Shown piece after piece: positions 1 to 7,001 of a DNA stretch of 64,000 nt (the first letter of the stretch is position 1; the number at the start of each line of letters is the position of its first letter). The notes below the pieces were generated by a model. That model had not been told where the DNA came from, ran no database searches, and saw only the letters and a program-made list of their open reading frames with translations. The DNA comes from Microbacterium trichothecenolyticum (GTDB taxonomy: Bacteria > Actinomycetota > Actinomycetes > Actinomycetales > Microbacteriaceae), in assembly GCF_000956465.1 (NCBI RefSeq), contig NZ_JYJA01000040.1, positions 62,001 through 126,000 on the forward strand. The letters run 5' to 3'. The position numbers and the translations under genes are program-made.

Positions 1-304
1 CGCCGACGCTCCGCCCCGACGTGTCGACGACGAAGGGTGTCTCGGGGGTGATCGTCACCTGCGACGGGTCGACCTCGGCGAGCGACTGCGTGGTGGTGAC
101 GATGAGACGGGCGCCGGATGCTGCGGCCGCCGCCTCCGGATCCACGGAGGCCTCCGTCACCCGCGGCCCCTGCGCGACGCTCGCGGCCGCTCCGGCGAGC
201 CCGAGCACGGCGAGCACGCCCACGACGATCGCGAAGGCTCCGACGAACGCGCGGCCCCGACGACGCCGGGACCGCGAACGACGTGACGTCCCGTCAGTAC
301 TCAT
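1..304 (-). CDS. Exported Ig-like-fold protein, N-terminal part (gene runs off the window)
   Basis: The ATG at 304 opens a frame that stays open to the window edge, so about 101 N-terminal residues are visible. A cluster of Arg/Ser residues is followed by one hydrophobic segment (about residues 17-38), consistent with a signal anchor. The exported part reads like the start of a bacterial Ig-like (SbsA-type) domain, with a phrase of the type VTITPETPFVVDTSGRSVG. The start overlaps the stop of the upstream DUF1980 gene by 11 bp, so the two are probably translationally coupled and this gene is a distal member of the zinc operon. Its function is unknown; placement suggests an envelope role linked to metal stress. 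The C-terminus and full domain count cannot be seen. Confidence 0.65.
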   Translation of the reverse strand, partial: MSTDGTSRRSRSRRRRGRAFVGAFAIVVGVLAVLGLAGAAASVAQGPRVTEASVDPEAAAAASGARLIVTTTQSLAEVDPSQVTITPETPFVVDTSGRSVG

Positions 305-1133
305 ACGGGTCCTCGGGCTCGGCGATCTCCTCGACCGCAGCCGCATCGACCACGAGCTGCCCGTCCGACGAGGAGCGCACCGTGCCGGTGATCGCGACCC
401 ACTGCCCGGTGTCGGGCGCGCTCGCGCCGGTCACGACGGGCAGGCTCGCGGGCTGCGCGTCGATCACGCAGTGCGTGATGACCAGACGCGTGAGATCGAA
501 TGCGCCGTCCTCGCCCGGAGTCACGAAGCCCGTGAGCTCGACCGTCTCGCCGTCGAAGGCGTCGGGGTCGGTGGCCGTCGCGAACACCGTCGCCCACTCG
601 CCGACGCCGAACGAGGCGGTGTCGCCGGTCGAGGCCAGCTGGATCGTGTCGGCTCCACCGAACAGCGGGGTGGCGCCGACGTCGCGCGACATCGCGAGCT
701 CGGCGCTGAGGGAGGCCGGCGGCAGCACGAGGGTGAGCACGACGACCCCGGATGCCGCCACCCCGCCGACGACGGTGGCCACCACCGCCGCCGGGTGCCG
801 CACGTGCTCGTGCTCGTGCTCGTGCTCGTGAGTCGCCACGACACCCCGGACGGTCGGGGCGTCGCCCGGCGTGTTCTGGCGAGTCGAGGAGGTCTGGGGC
901 GCGAGGGCGCCGTGGTCGTGGCCGTGGTCGGCCTCGGCGCCGAGCGGCAGGGCGAACGACGCCACCGCCCCGATCAGCACGAAGACCGACATCGACACCG
1001 CGAACCACGTCGAGTCGGGGTTGATGTACAGCCCCAGCCGCCCGGTCACCGCGAGGGAGATCGTGAAGACGGCGAGGGCCGCGGCGAGCCCGACCCCGAG
1101 CCACCGCGTGCCGACGAAGCCTGCCCTACGCAA
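294..1133 (-). CDS. TIGR03943/DUF1980 family membrane protein with His-Glu repeat
   Basis: This 279-residue protein matches the DUF1980 (TIGR03943, B. subtilis YcgQ-like) layout. Two N-terminal membrane segments (about residues 10-30 and 40-62) are followed by a loop, a third membrane segment (about 113-138), and an extracytoplasmic domain ending in PEDPYEY. The loop has HGHDHG and an alternating His-Glu run, a likely metal-binding tract. The start is TTG at 1133 and overlaps the permease stop by 8 bp. In other bacteria this family is paired with a YraQ/DUF318 permease, exactly as here. The position behind znuACB-zur suggests a role in metal or metallochaperone handling under zinc limitation, but the biochemical activity is unknown. 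Confidence 0.85.
   Translation of the reverse strand: MRRAGFVGTRWLGVGLAAALAVFTISLAVTGRLGLYINPDSTWFAVSMSVFVLIGAVASFALPLGAEADHGHDHGALAPQTSSTRQNTPGDAPTVRGVVATHEHEHEHEHVRHPAAVVATVVGGVAASGVVVLTLVLPPASLSAELAMSRDVGATPLFGGADTIQLASTGDTASFGVGEWATVFATATDPDAFDGETVELTGFVTPGEDGAFDLTRLVITHCVIDAQPASLPVVTGASAPDTGQWVAITGTVRSSSDGQLVVDAAAVEEIAEPEDPYEY
801..832 (-). repeat. Hexanucleotide tandem repeat encoding a His-Glu tract
   Basis: About five copies of the 6-bp unit GTGCTC (plus strand) lie inside the DUF1980 gene and encode alternating His and Glu. The copies are identical at DNA level, so the tract could change length by slippage without breaking the frame. Confidence 0.8.
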
Positions 1134-2214
1134 GGAGGTTCACCGCCGTCCCGATCGCGAAGGCCGACAGCACGACCACGACGACGATGCCGCCGAGCGT
1201 GCGCCACGTGAACGTCGTGCGCATGAGCGCGAGCATCTTCACGTCGACGAGCGGCCCGACCAGCAGGAACGCGACGATCGACCCGGGCGTGAACGTCGAG
1301 GCGAACGACAGCGCGAAGAACGCGTCGACGTTCGAGCAGATCGACACCACCATCGCCAGCGCCATCATCGCGACGATCGACAGCGCCGGGTTCGCGCCGA
1401 TCGCGAGCAGCGCCTCGCGCGGGATGAGCACCTGCACCGCACCCGCGAGCGCGGAGCCGATGACGAGCGCCGGCATCACCGCGCGCAGCTCGATCACGAA
1501 CTGGGCGAGCGTGCGCCGCCACCTGCCACCCGGCTCGTGCACCACGAGCTCGCACGTGTCGCGGAAGCGGTCGGTGAGCAGTGCGTCGGGGGACGGATGC
1601 CGCGAATACAGCCATCCGATGAGGTTCGCGATCGCGTACCCGCCGACCAGGCGCGCGACGAGGATGCCGTCGCTGAAGCCGAACGCCTGGTGCGTCGTGA
1701 TGATGACGATGGGGTTCACGATCGGCGCCGCGATGAGGAAGGTGAGCGCCTCGGGCACCGAGAATCCGCGCATGAGGAGGCCGCGCGCGAACGGCACATT
1801 GCCGCACTCGCACACCGGGACGATCATGCCGAGCAGCGACAGCACGGCGCGTCTCGCCCACCCGCGCCGCGGCATCCACCGCTCGATGACACCCGGGGGC
1901 ACCCACACCTGCACGACGATCGACAGCACCACGCCGAGCGCCACGAACGGCAGCGACTCGATGAGCACGCTGATGGCGAGCGTCAGGCCGTCCTGCGCGC
2001 GGGTGGGGAGCGACGCCGGGAACAGCGTCGGCGCGAGCCAGTCGATGAGGAAGAGGCCGGCGATGACGGCCACGCCGACGCCGAGCCAGAGCAGCGAGCG
2101 GGCCTGCGCGGATGGCTGCGGCGCAGCATCCGGTGCAGATCCGTGGCGATGGCTCGGCGAGCCGGCCGGGGATCCCCGTCGAAGGCCGGGGTCAGTGCGC
2201 GTCACGCTGGGCAT
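1126..2214 (-). CDS. YraQ/DUF318 (UPF0718) family permease
   Basis: This protein of about 362 residues belongs to the YraQ/YcgR permease family. It has eight or so hydrophobic helices in two related halves. Family hallmarks are visible: a conserved CECGN motif in the first half, followed by an APIVNPIVI-type segment, and the matching CSNVDAFFALSF motif in the second half. The proximal start candidates are ATG 2214 and GTG 2205; both overlap the end of zur, and longer upstream extensions would be low-complexity sequence encoded inside zur. It forms a two-component unit with the downstream DUF1980 gene (8-bp overlap). The substrate is not established for the family; here the Zur context makes metal or metal-complex transport a reasonable inference. 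Confidence 0.85.
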   Translation of the reverse strand: MPSVTRTDPGLRRGSPAGSPSHRHGSAPDAAPQPSAQARSLLWLGVGVAVIAGLFLIDWLAPTLFPASLPTRAQDGLTLAISVLIESLPFVALGVVLSIVVQVWVPPGVIERWMPRRGWARRAVLSLLGMIVPVCECGNVPFARGLLMRGFSVPEALTFLIAAPIVNPIVIITTHQAFGFSDGILVARLVGGYAIANLIGWLYSRHPSPDALLTDRFRDTCELVVHEPGGRWRRTLAQFVIELRAVMPALVIGSALAGAVQVLIPREALLAIGANPALSIVAMMALAMVVSICSNVDAFFALSFASTFTPGSIVAFLLVGPLVDVKMLALMRTTFTWRTLGGIVVVVVLSAFAIGTAVNLLA

Positions 2215-2605
2215 CCCGGGCGGCGGCGCAGTTCGCGCAGAGCCCGAAGATGTCGACGACGTGTTCTGCGTCGCGGAATCCGTGGCGCTCGGCGGTGCGC
2301 TGGGCCCACTGCTCGACATCCGTCGCCTCGATCTCGACGGTCAGTCCGCAGGAGCGGCAGATCAGATGGTGGTGGTGGCCGGTGCTGGAGCAGGCGCGGT
2401 AGAGCGCCTCGCCCTCGGGGCTCTGCAGCGAATCGGCCTCGCCCTGGGCGGCGAGCCCGGCCAGGGCGCGGTACACCGTGGCGAGTCCGATGCCGGTGTT
2501 GTCGTCGCGGAGGGTGGCGTGCAGCGACTGCGCGCTGACGAATCCGCGGGCGTCCGACAGCGCTTCGCGCACGCGTTCGCGCTGCCACGTGTTGCGCTGG
2601 GCCAT
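2192..2605 (-). CDS. zur: Fur-family zinc regulator Zur
   Basis: This 137-residue Fur-family repressor has an N-terminal winged helix (about residues 1-75, with the recognition-helix phrase LATVYRALAGL). The C-terminal dimerisation domain has the metal motif HHHH (77-80) and the two CxxC pairs C83/C86 and C122/C125 of the structural zinc site. Its position directly behind znuB, and the Zur-type palindrome in front of znuA, identify it as the zinc-uptake regulator rather than an iron Fur. A -10 box lies 7 nt before the ATG, so it can be expressed from its own leaderless promoter as well as by read-through from znuACB. It should repress the operon when zinc-bound. Confidence 0.9.
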   Translation of the reverse strand: MAQRNTWQRERVREALSDARGFVSAQSLHATLRDDNTGIGLATVYRALAGLAAQGEADSLQSPEGEALYRACSSTGHHHHLICRSCGLTVEIEATDVEQWAQRTAERHGFRDAEHVVDIFGLCANCAAARDAQRDAH

Positions 2606-2612
2606 GGTGGGG

Positions 2613-2618
2613 AGTCTA
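2613..2618 (-). promoter_or_regulatory. -10 box for a leaderless zur transcript
   Basis: TAGACT on the minus strand ends 7 nt before the zur ATG. That spacing predicts a transcript starting at or near the start codon. No Zur-type palindrome is visible here, so zur may keep basal expression independent of the znuA promoter. Confidence 0.5.
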
Positions 2619-2650
2619 CCGAGGGGTCCTGTGCGTCGCCCGGGCGCGGG

Positions 2651-3514
2651 TCACGCCGCGACCCTCGTGACGCGGTCCCGGCGAGCACCCACGACGCGGC
2701 AGACGACGTAGATCAGGAACGAGATCGTCGTGATGTACGGGCTCACCGGGAGGGTGCCCATGATCGCGAGGAGGATGCCGCCCACGGCCGAGACGAAGCC
2801 GAACAGGGCCGACAGGAGCGGCACCGACAGAGGCCCCGAGACGATGCGCATCGCGGCGGCGGCGGGGGTGACGAGGAGGGCCATCACGAGCAGCGCGCCG
2901 ATGATGTGGACCGCGACGGCGACGATGAGGCCGAGCAGCAGCATGAATCCGAGCGACACCGCCGTCGTCGGCACGCCGCGCGCGGCGGCCGACTGCGGGT
3001 CGAGCGAGTCGAACCGCAGCGGGCGCCAGATGAGCAGCAGGCCCAGCAGCACCACCGCGCCGATGCCGATGAGCCAGCCGAGCTGCCCGGTCTGCACCGA
3101 CACGATCTGGCCGGTGAGCAGGCTGAACCGGTTCGCGCTGCGGCCGTCGTAGAGCGAGAGGAACAGGATGCCGAGACCCAGCCCGAACGGCATCAGCACG
3201 CCGATGATCGAGTTGCGGTCGCGGGCTTTCGCCCCGAGCACGCCGATGATGGCAGCCGCGATGAGCGAGCCGACGATGGACCCGGTGACGACGTCCCACC
3301 CGATGAGGAGCGCCGCCGCGGCGCCTGCGAACGACAGCTCGCTGATGCCGTGCACGGCGAACGCCATGTCGCGCTGCATGACGAAGACGCCGACGAGTCC
3401 GCCGACGAGCCCGAGGACCGCGCCCGCCCACACCGAGTTCGACACGAGTGCGAGGATCTCGCCGTAGTAGGGCAGCCCGCCGAACATCGCGTCCGCGATG
3501 TCGTTCCAGTTCAT
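2651..3514 (-). CDS. znuB: Zinc ABC transporter permease ZnuB
   Basis: This 287-residue ABC-3 family metal permease has about eight membrane helices. The family phrases HGISELSFAGAAAALL and HIIGALLVMALLVTPAAAA are present. The ATG at 3514 overlaps the znuC stop by 4 bp (ATGA), so translation is coupled; an apparent upstream extension of this frame is only a shadow of znuC. It forms the membrane channel of the ZnuABC importer, moving zinc delivered by ZnuA into the cytoplasm. The length and topology are ordinary for the family. Manganese-specific relatives look similar, but the zur gene next door favours zinc. Confidence 0.93.
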   Translation of the reverse strand: MNWNDIADAMFGGLPYYGEILALVSNSVWAGAVLGLVGGLVGVFVMQRDMAFAVHGISELSFAGAAAALLIGWDVVTGSIVGSLIAAAIIGVLGAKARDRNSIIGVLMPFGLGLGILFLSLYDGRSANRFSLLTGQIVSVQTGQLGWLIGIGAVVLLGLLLIWRPLRFDSLDPQSAAARGVPTTAVSLGFMLLLGLIVAVAVHIIGALLVMALLVTPAAAAMRIVSGPLSVPLLSALFGFVSAVGGILLAIMGTLPVSPYITTISFLIYVVCRVVGARRDRVTRVAA

Positions 3515-4344
3515 GCGTCGGCCCCGTGGTCGTGATGGTGATGGGATGCCTCGGCATCGGGCGCGCCGACCACCACGAGCCGGTCTCCCGCACGCAGTAC
3601 GAAGACGTGCGCGCCGTACAGCGCCGTCAGGACGTCCGAGCGGAGCACCTCCTGCGGCGTGCCGAGGGTGAACCGCCCGTTCGCGATGTAGAGGATGCGG
3701 TCGACCTTGCCCAGGAGCGGGTTGATGTCGTGCGTGACGAGCAGGACCGCGGCATCCTTCTCCCGGCGATGCCGGTCGATGAGGCCGATGACCGCCTGCT
3801 GGTTGGCGAGATCGAGGCTCGTGAGCGGCTCGTCGCACAGCAGGAGCCGCGGGTCGTCGGCGAGCGCCTGGCCTGCGCGCAGCCGCTGCTGCTCGCCGCC
3901 CGAGAGGAGGCCGACGGGGCGGTCGGCGAAGTCGCGGGCGCCCACCGCATCGATCAGCGCGTCGACGCGCGCGCGGTCGCCGCGGCGCGGGATCGGGAAG
4001 CCGAAGCGGTGGCCGTCGACCCCGAGAGTCACGAGGTCACGGCCCCGCAGAGACGTGTCCCGCGGAAGCGGGCGGGCCTGCGGGATGTAGCCGATGGTGC
4101 GGCTGCCCTTGTGTGTCACCCGCTCGCCCTCGACGGTGATCTCGCCGTTCGAGAGCGGCTCGAGGCCGAGGATGGCGCGGAGGAGCGTCGTCTTGCCGGA
4201 TCCGCTCGGCCCGAGTACCGCGACGAGCTCGCCGGCGTGGACGTCGAGGTCGAGCCCCGCCCAGAGCTCGCGGTCGCCGCGCTGGAGCGCGGCATCCCGG
4301 ATGCTGAGGATGACGGGCCGTGAGCCCGCGGCGGCCGGCGTCAC
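3511..4344 (-). CDS. znuC: Zinc ABC transporter ATP-binding protein ZnuC
   Basis: This 277-residue ATPase has Walker A GPSGSGKT (residues 45-52), a Q-loop, the signature LSGGEQQR, Walker B LLLCDEP, and the switch histidine in VTHD. The GTG at 4344 overlaps the znuA stop by 4 bp (GTGA); longer starts would run into znuA coding sequence. The C-terminal tail ends in SHHHHDHGADA, a histidine cluster outside the ATPase core that could sense or buffer zinc. It powers ZnuB and is co-expressed with znuA and znuB. Confidence 0.93.
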   Translation of the reverse strand: MTPAAAGSRPVILSIRDAALQRGDRELWAGLDLDVHAGELVAVLGPSGSGKTTLLRAILGLEPLSNGEITVEGERVTHKGSRTIGYIPQARPLPRDTSLRGRDLVTLGVDGHRFGFPIPRRGDRARVDALIDAVGARDFADRPVGLLSGGEQQRLRAGQALADDPRLLLCDEPLTSLDLANQQAVIGLIDRHRREKDAAVLLVTHDINPLLGKVDRILYIANGRFTLGTPQEVLRSDVLTALYGAHVFVLRAGDRLVVVGAPDAEASHHHHDHGADA

Positions 4345-5324
4345 GCCTGAAGCGCCTCGTTCAGCGCCTCGATGTTCGCCTGCATCCACGAGATGTAAGT
4401 CTCCCCCTCCGGGAGCGTTTCCGAAAACGCGATCACCGGGATGCCGAGCCCGTCGGCCTCGTCGACGATCTCCTGCGTCTCCGCGCCGCCGGTCTGCGTG
4501 TTGGTGATGACCACGCGCAGGTCGCCGCCCTTCACGAGCGCGAGGGATTCGAGCAGGGTCGCGGGCGCGACATCCTGTCCCTCTTCGACGGCCTCGCTGA
4601 ACTTCTCGGGCGTCGCGTTCTCGAGGCCCGCCGCCTGGAGGAGGTACACCGGCACCGGCTCGGTGACGAAGACCTTCTCACCCGCGTGTGCCGCCGAGAT
4701 CTCGTCGAGCGACGCCTCGAGCCCCTCGACGTCGGCGGAGAACGCCTCGGCGTTCGCAGTGAAGGTCTCCGCGTCCTCCGGGCTCAGCTCGCCGAGCTCG
4801 TGGGCGATCGCCTCTGCGACGTGCGCGATCGTGTGCGGGTCGTACCAGACATGCTCGTTGAAGCCCTCGACGTGCCCGTGATCGCCGTGGTCGTGGGCGT
4901 GGTCCTCGGCGTCGTGGGCGCTCTCCTCGTCGTGGCCGCCGTTATCCGGCCAGTCGTGCGAATACTCGACCGCCGTGACGACCGGTGCGTCGGTGCCGCT
5001 GGACTCGATGAGCGCGTCGATGAACGCGTCGTAGCCGCCGCCGTTCTCGAGCACGAGGTCGGCCTTCGACACGGCGAGCTGGTCGCGCGCGCTCGGCTCG
5101 AACGAGTGCGGATCCTGCGACTCGTTCGTCACGATCGACGTGACCTCGACGAGGTCGCCCCCGACCTCCTGCGCGATCTGCCCGTACACGTTGGTCGACG
5201 CGACGACTGCGATCTTGCCGTCGCTCGTGTCGCCCCCGGCGGCTGTCCCCGCGCATCCGGCGAGGACGAGTGCGGATGCTGCCGCCAGGCCGAGCACGGG
5301 GAGAGAACGTCGCAGAGGGGTCAT
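4341..5324 (-). CDS. znuA: Zinc-binding lipoprotein ZnuA (ABC substrate-binding protein)
   Basis: This 327-residue cluster A-I (TroA-type) metal-binding lipoprotein starts at ATG 5324. A lipobox (VLAGCAG, Cys at about 23) follows the hydrophobic signal segment. Between the first and second metal ligands lies a His/Asp-rich loop (about residues 128-155, with HAHDHGDHGH), the mark of zinc-specific ZnuA proteins. Other expected ligands are in the regions DPHSFEPS and VWYDPHTIAH. The frame extends upstream to a TTG at 5360, but that start would lie inside the Zur operator and ahead of the -10 box, so it is rejected. It captures zinc at the outer membrane face and hands it to ZnuB. Confidence 0.93.
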   Translation of the reverse strand: MTPLRRSLPVLGLAAASALVLAGCAGTAAGGDTSDGKIAVVASTNVYGQIAQEVGGDLVEVTSIVTNESQDPHSFEPSARDQLAVSKADLVLENGGGYDAFIDALIESSGTDAPVVTAVEYSHDWPDNGGHDEESAHDAEDHAHDHGDHGHVEGFNEHVWYDPHTIAHVAEAIAHELGELSPEDAETFTANAEAFSADVEGLEASLDEISAAHAGEKVFVTEPVPVYLLQAAGLENATPEKFSEAVEEGQDVAPATLLESLALVKGGDLRVVITNTQTGGAETQEIVDEADGLGIPVIAFSETLPEGETYISWMQANIEALNEALQA

Positions 5325-5331
5325 GCATCCG

Positions 5332-5337
5332 ACTCTA
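5332..5337 (-). promoter_or_regulatory. -10 box of the znu operon (leaderless)
   Basis: TAGAGT on the minus strand ends 7 nt before the znuA ATG. The Zur-type palindrome at 5345-5359 lies just upstream, covering the spacer and -35 region, the classic place for a repressor. Confidence 0.55.
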
Positions 5338-5344
5338 ACGCTAA

Positions 5345-5359
5345 TGAGAATCGTTCTCA
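5345..5359. promoter_or_regulatory. Zur-type operator upstream of znuA
   Basis: TGAGAATCGTTCTCA is an inverted repeat with 6-bp arms around a 3-bp centre, embedded in an unusually AT-rich stretch. Its size and TGArAA-type arms resemble known actinobacterial Zur boxes. With zur in the same operon, autoregulated zinc repression is the straightforward reading. Confidence 0.8.
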
Positions 5360-5401
5360 AATCTCCCCTTCCTCCCCACCTGTCGGAGTCCGATATTTAT
5401 T

Positions 5402-5466
5402 TACCGTTCAGTACGGAATAGATGTCGCGAGCCCCTGGTTGGCATGCATTACCGTACCGAACGGTA
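5402..5466. promoter_or_regulatory. Twin operator sites upstream of the SDR gene
   Basis: Two related 17-bp inverted repeats sit 48 bp apart (centre to centre). TACCGT-N5-ACGGAA is at 5402-5418 and TACCGT-N5-ACGGTA at 5450-5466, just before the SDR start. The spacing and arm size fit a TetR/AcrR-type dimer binding twice around a promoter. The regulator could be the TetR gene at 6365, but its own upstream palindrome has a different sequence. Confidence 0.6.
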
Positions 5467-5487
5467 CAAATAGAGATGGGACAGACC

Positions 5488-6237
5488 ATGGCAGACCTCG
5501 CCAGCAAGACCGCGCTCGTCACGGGTGGCACCTCCGGCATCGGACTCGCGGTCGTGCGCCGCTTCGTGGAGGAAGGCGCCCACGTCGTCGTCACCGGACG
5601 CACCGCCGAGAAGCTGCAGGCGGTGAAGTCCGAGTTCGGGGATGCCGTGACGATCGTCCAGGGCGACGTGTCGCGCATCGAGGATCTCGACGACGTGTTC
5701 GCCGCGGTCGGCGAGCGGGGATCCGGACTGGACGTCGTGTTCGCCAACGCGGGCGGCGGCGAGTTCGCCGCCCTCGAGGACATCACCTGGGAGCACTTCA
5801 GTTCGACGTTCGAATCGAACGTGGGCGGCACGGTGTTCACGGTGCAGAAGGCGCTGCCGCACCTCAACCAGGGCGCCGCCATCGTCCTCACGTCCTCGAA
5901 CATCGATGTCAAGGGCAGCGCAGCGTTCAGCGTCTACGCCGCGTCCAAGGCCGCTGTCCGCAGCTTCGCCAGGAGCTGGGCGGCCGAACTCGTCGATCGG
6001 GGCATCCGAGTGAACTCGGTCGCTCCCGGCCCGATCGCGACGCCCGGACTGAGCGGACTGGCCGCCGAGCCGGAGCAGGCCGAGGCGCTCCTCGGCGGAC
6101 TCGCCGCGGGCGTTCCGATGCGTCGCCTGGGGTCGCCGGAGGAGATCGCGGACGCGGTGCTGTACCTCTCTTCCCCGAGGAGCTCCTACGTGACCGGGGC
6201 GGAGCTGTACGTCGACGGCGGCGCAAGCCAGATCTGA
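5488..6237 (+). CDS. Short-chain dehydrogenase/reductase (SDR)
   Basis: This 249-residue classical SDR has the NAD(P)-binding glycine motif TGGTSGIG near the N-terminus, NAG for the beta-4 strand, a catalytic Ser in VLTSSN, and YxxxK in VYAASKAAV. The C-terminal phrase YVTGAELYVDGG is typical of the 3-oxoacyl-ACP-reductase-like branch. ATG 5488 follows a GGGACAG sequence; ATG 5476 is an alternative. The promoter region carries two related palindromes, so expression is probably repressed until an inducer appears. Such operator-controlled SDRs are often involved in detoxifying aldehydes or quinones, but the substrate cannot be read from the sequence. Confidence 0.9.
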   Translation: MADLASKTALVTGGTSGIGLAVVRRFVEEGAHVVVTGRTAEKLQAVKSEFGDAVTIVQGDVSRIEDLDDVFAAVGERGSGLDVVFANAGGGEFAALEDITWEHFSSTFESNVGGTVFTVQKALPHLNQGAAIVLTSSNIDVKGSAAFSVYAASKAAVRSFARSWAAELVDRGIRVNSVAPGPIATPGLSGLAAEPEQAEALLGGLAAGVPMRRLGSPEEIADAVLYLSSPRSSYVTGAELYVDGGASQI

Positions 6238-6328
6238 GGCGACGACGATCTGCGCGCCGGGCCTGATGCCCTCTGCGGCCCCGCGCGCAGACGTCGCCAC
6301 AGATGCGGAGGCGACCGTGCCGTCCCCT

Positions 6329-6341
6329 ACGTTGGAAACGT
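6329..6341. promoter_or_regulatory. Palindrome upstream of tetR, possible autoregulatory site
   Basis: ACGTT-GGA-AACGT is a perfect 5-bp-arm inverted repeat ending about 24 bp before the tetR start. It could be the TetR protein's own operator. It differs from the TACCGT-type sites in front of the SDR gene. Confidence 0.4.
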
Positions 6342-6364
6342 CACCCGACGTCAGGAGGGCTTGC

Positions 6365-6961
6365 ATGGCTACCAGGGGTCGACCACGCGAGTTCGACCTG
6401 GACGACGCACTCGACAGGGCGATAGAGGTGTTCTGGCGGCACGGTTACGAAGGCACCAGCTTGAGCGACCTCACCGACGCCATGGGCATCAACCGCCCCA
6501 GCCTGTACCGCGCCTTCGGCAGCAAGGAGGCCACGTTCAAGCTCGCCGTCGACCGGTACGCGCGCGTCGACATGGCCTACGTCTCGGATGCTCTCTCGGC
6601 ACCGACCGCGTACGAGACGGCGCATCGCTACCTCCTCGACAACGTCGACGCCATCACGCTGCCGGGACGCCCTCCCGGGTGCCTCTCCATCCAGGGCGGA
6701 CTCTCGAGCGCGCCGCAGGATGCGGGCATCGTCCGCTATCTCGAGGAGCGGCGGGCGGATGCTGAGGCGCGATTCGCCGAGCGCTTCGCCGCGGCCATCG
6801 AGGCCGGTGACCTCGCCGCGGACGAGGATCCCCGCGACCTCGCGCGCTACATCACCACGGTTTCTGCGGGCCTCGCCGTGCAGGCGGCGGCCGGTGCCAC
6901 CCGTGAGGAGCTGAAGCGGGTGGTGCACCGTGCGCTGAAGGGCTTCCCGCGCCCGTCGTGA
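6365..6961 (+). CDS. TetR/AcrR-family transcriptional regulator
   Basis: This 198-residue regulator has an N-terminal helix-turn-helix of the form GRPREFDLDDALDRAIEVFW...TSLSDLTDAMGINRPSLYRAFGSKEATF, followed by an all-helical ligand-binding domain. ATG 6365 has a strong Shine-Dalgarno AGGAGGG 5 nt upstream; the frame is open further upstream but without ribosome-binding signals. The gene follows the SDR in the same direction about 127 bp away. Control of the SDR is likely from neighbourhood but not proven, because the two candidate operators differ. The ligand is unknown. Confidence 0.9.
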   Translation: MATRGRPREFDLDDALDRAIEVFWRHGYEGTSLSDLTDAMGINRPSLYRAFGSKEATFKLAVDRYARVDMAYVSDALSAPTAYETAHRYLLDNVDAITLPGRPPGCLSIQGGLSSAPQDAGIVRYLEERRADAEARFAERFAAAIEAGDLAADEDPRDLARYITTVSAGLAVQAAAGATREELKRVVHRALKGFPRPS

Positions 6962-7001
6962 TGCCGGCCCGGCGTACTGTGCTCCGCGCCGGCGCTACAC
7001 A

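Noticed and set aside
5325..5360. Longer ZnuA start at TTG 5360
   Set aside because: It would begin inside the Zur palindrome and upstream of the -10 box; the lipoprotein signal fits the ATG at 5324.
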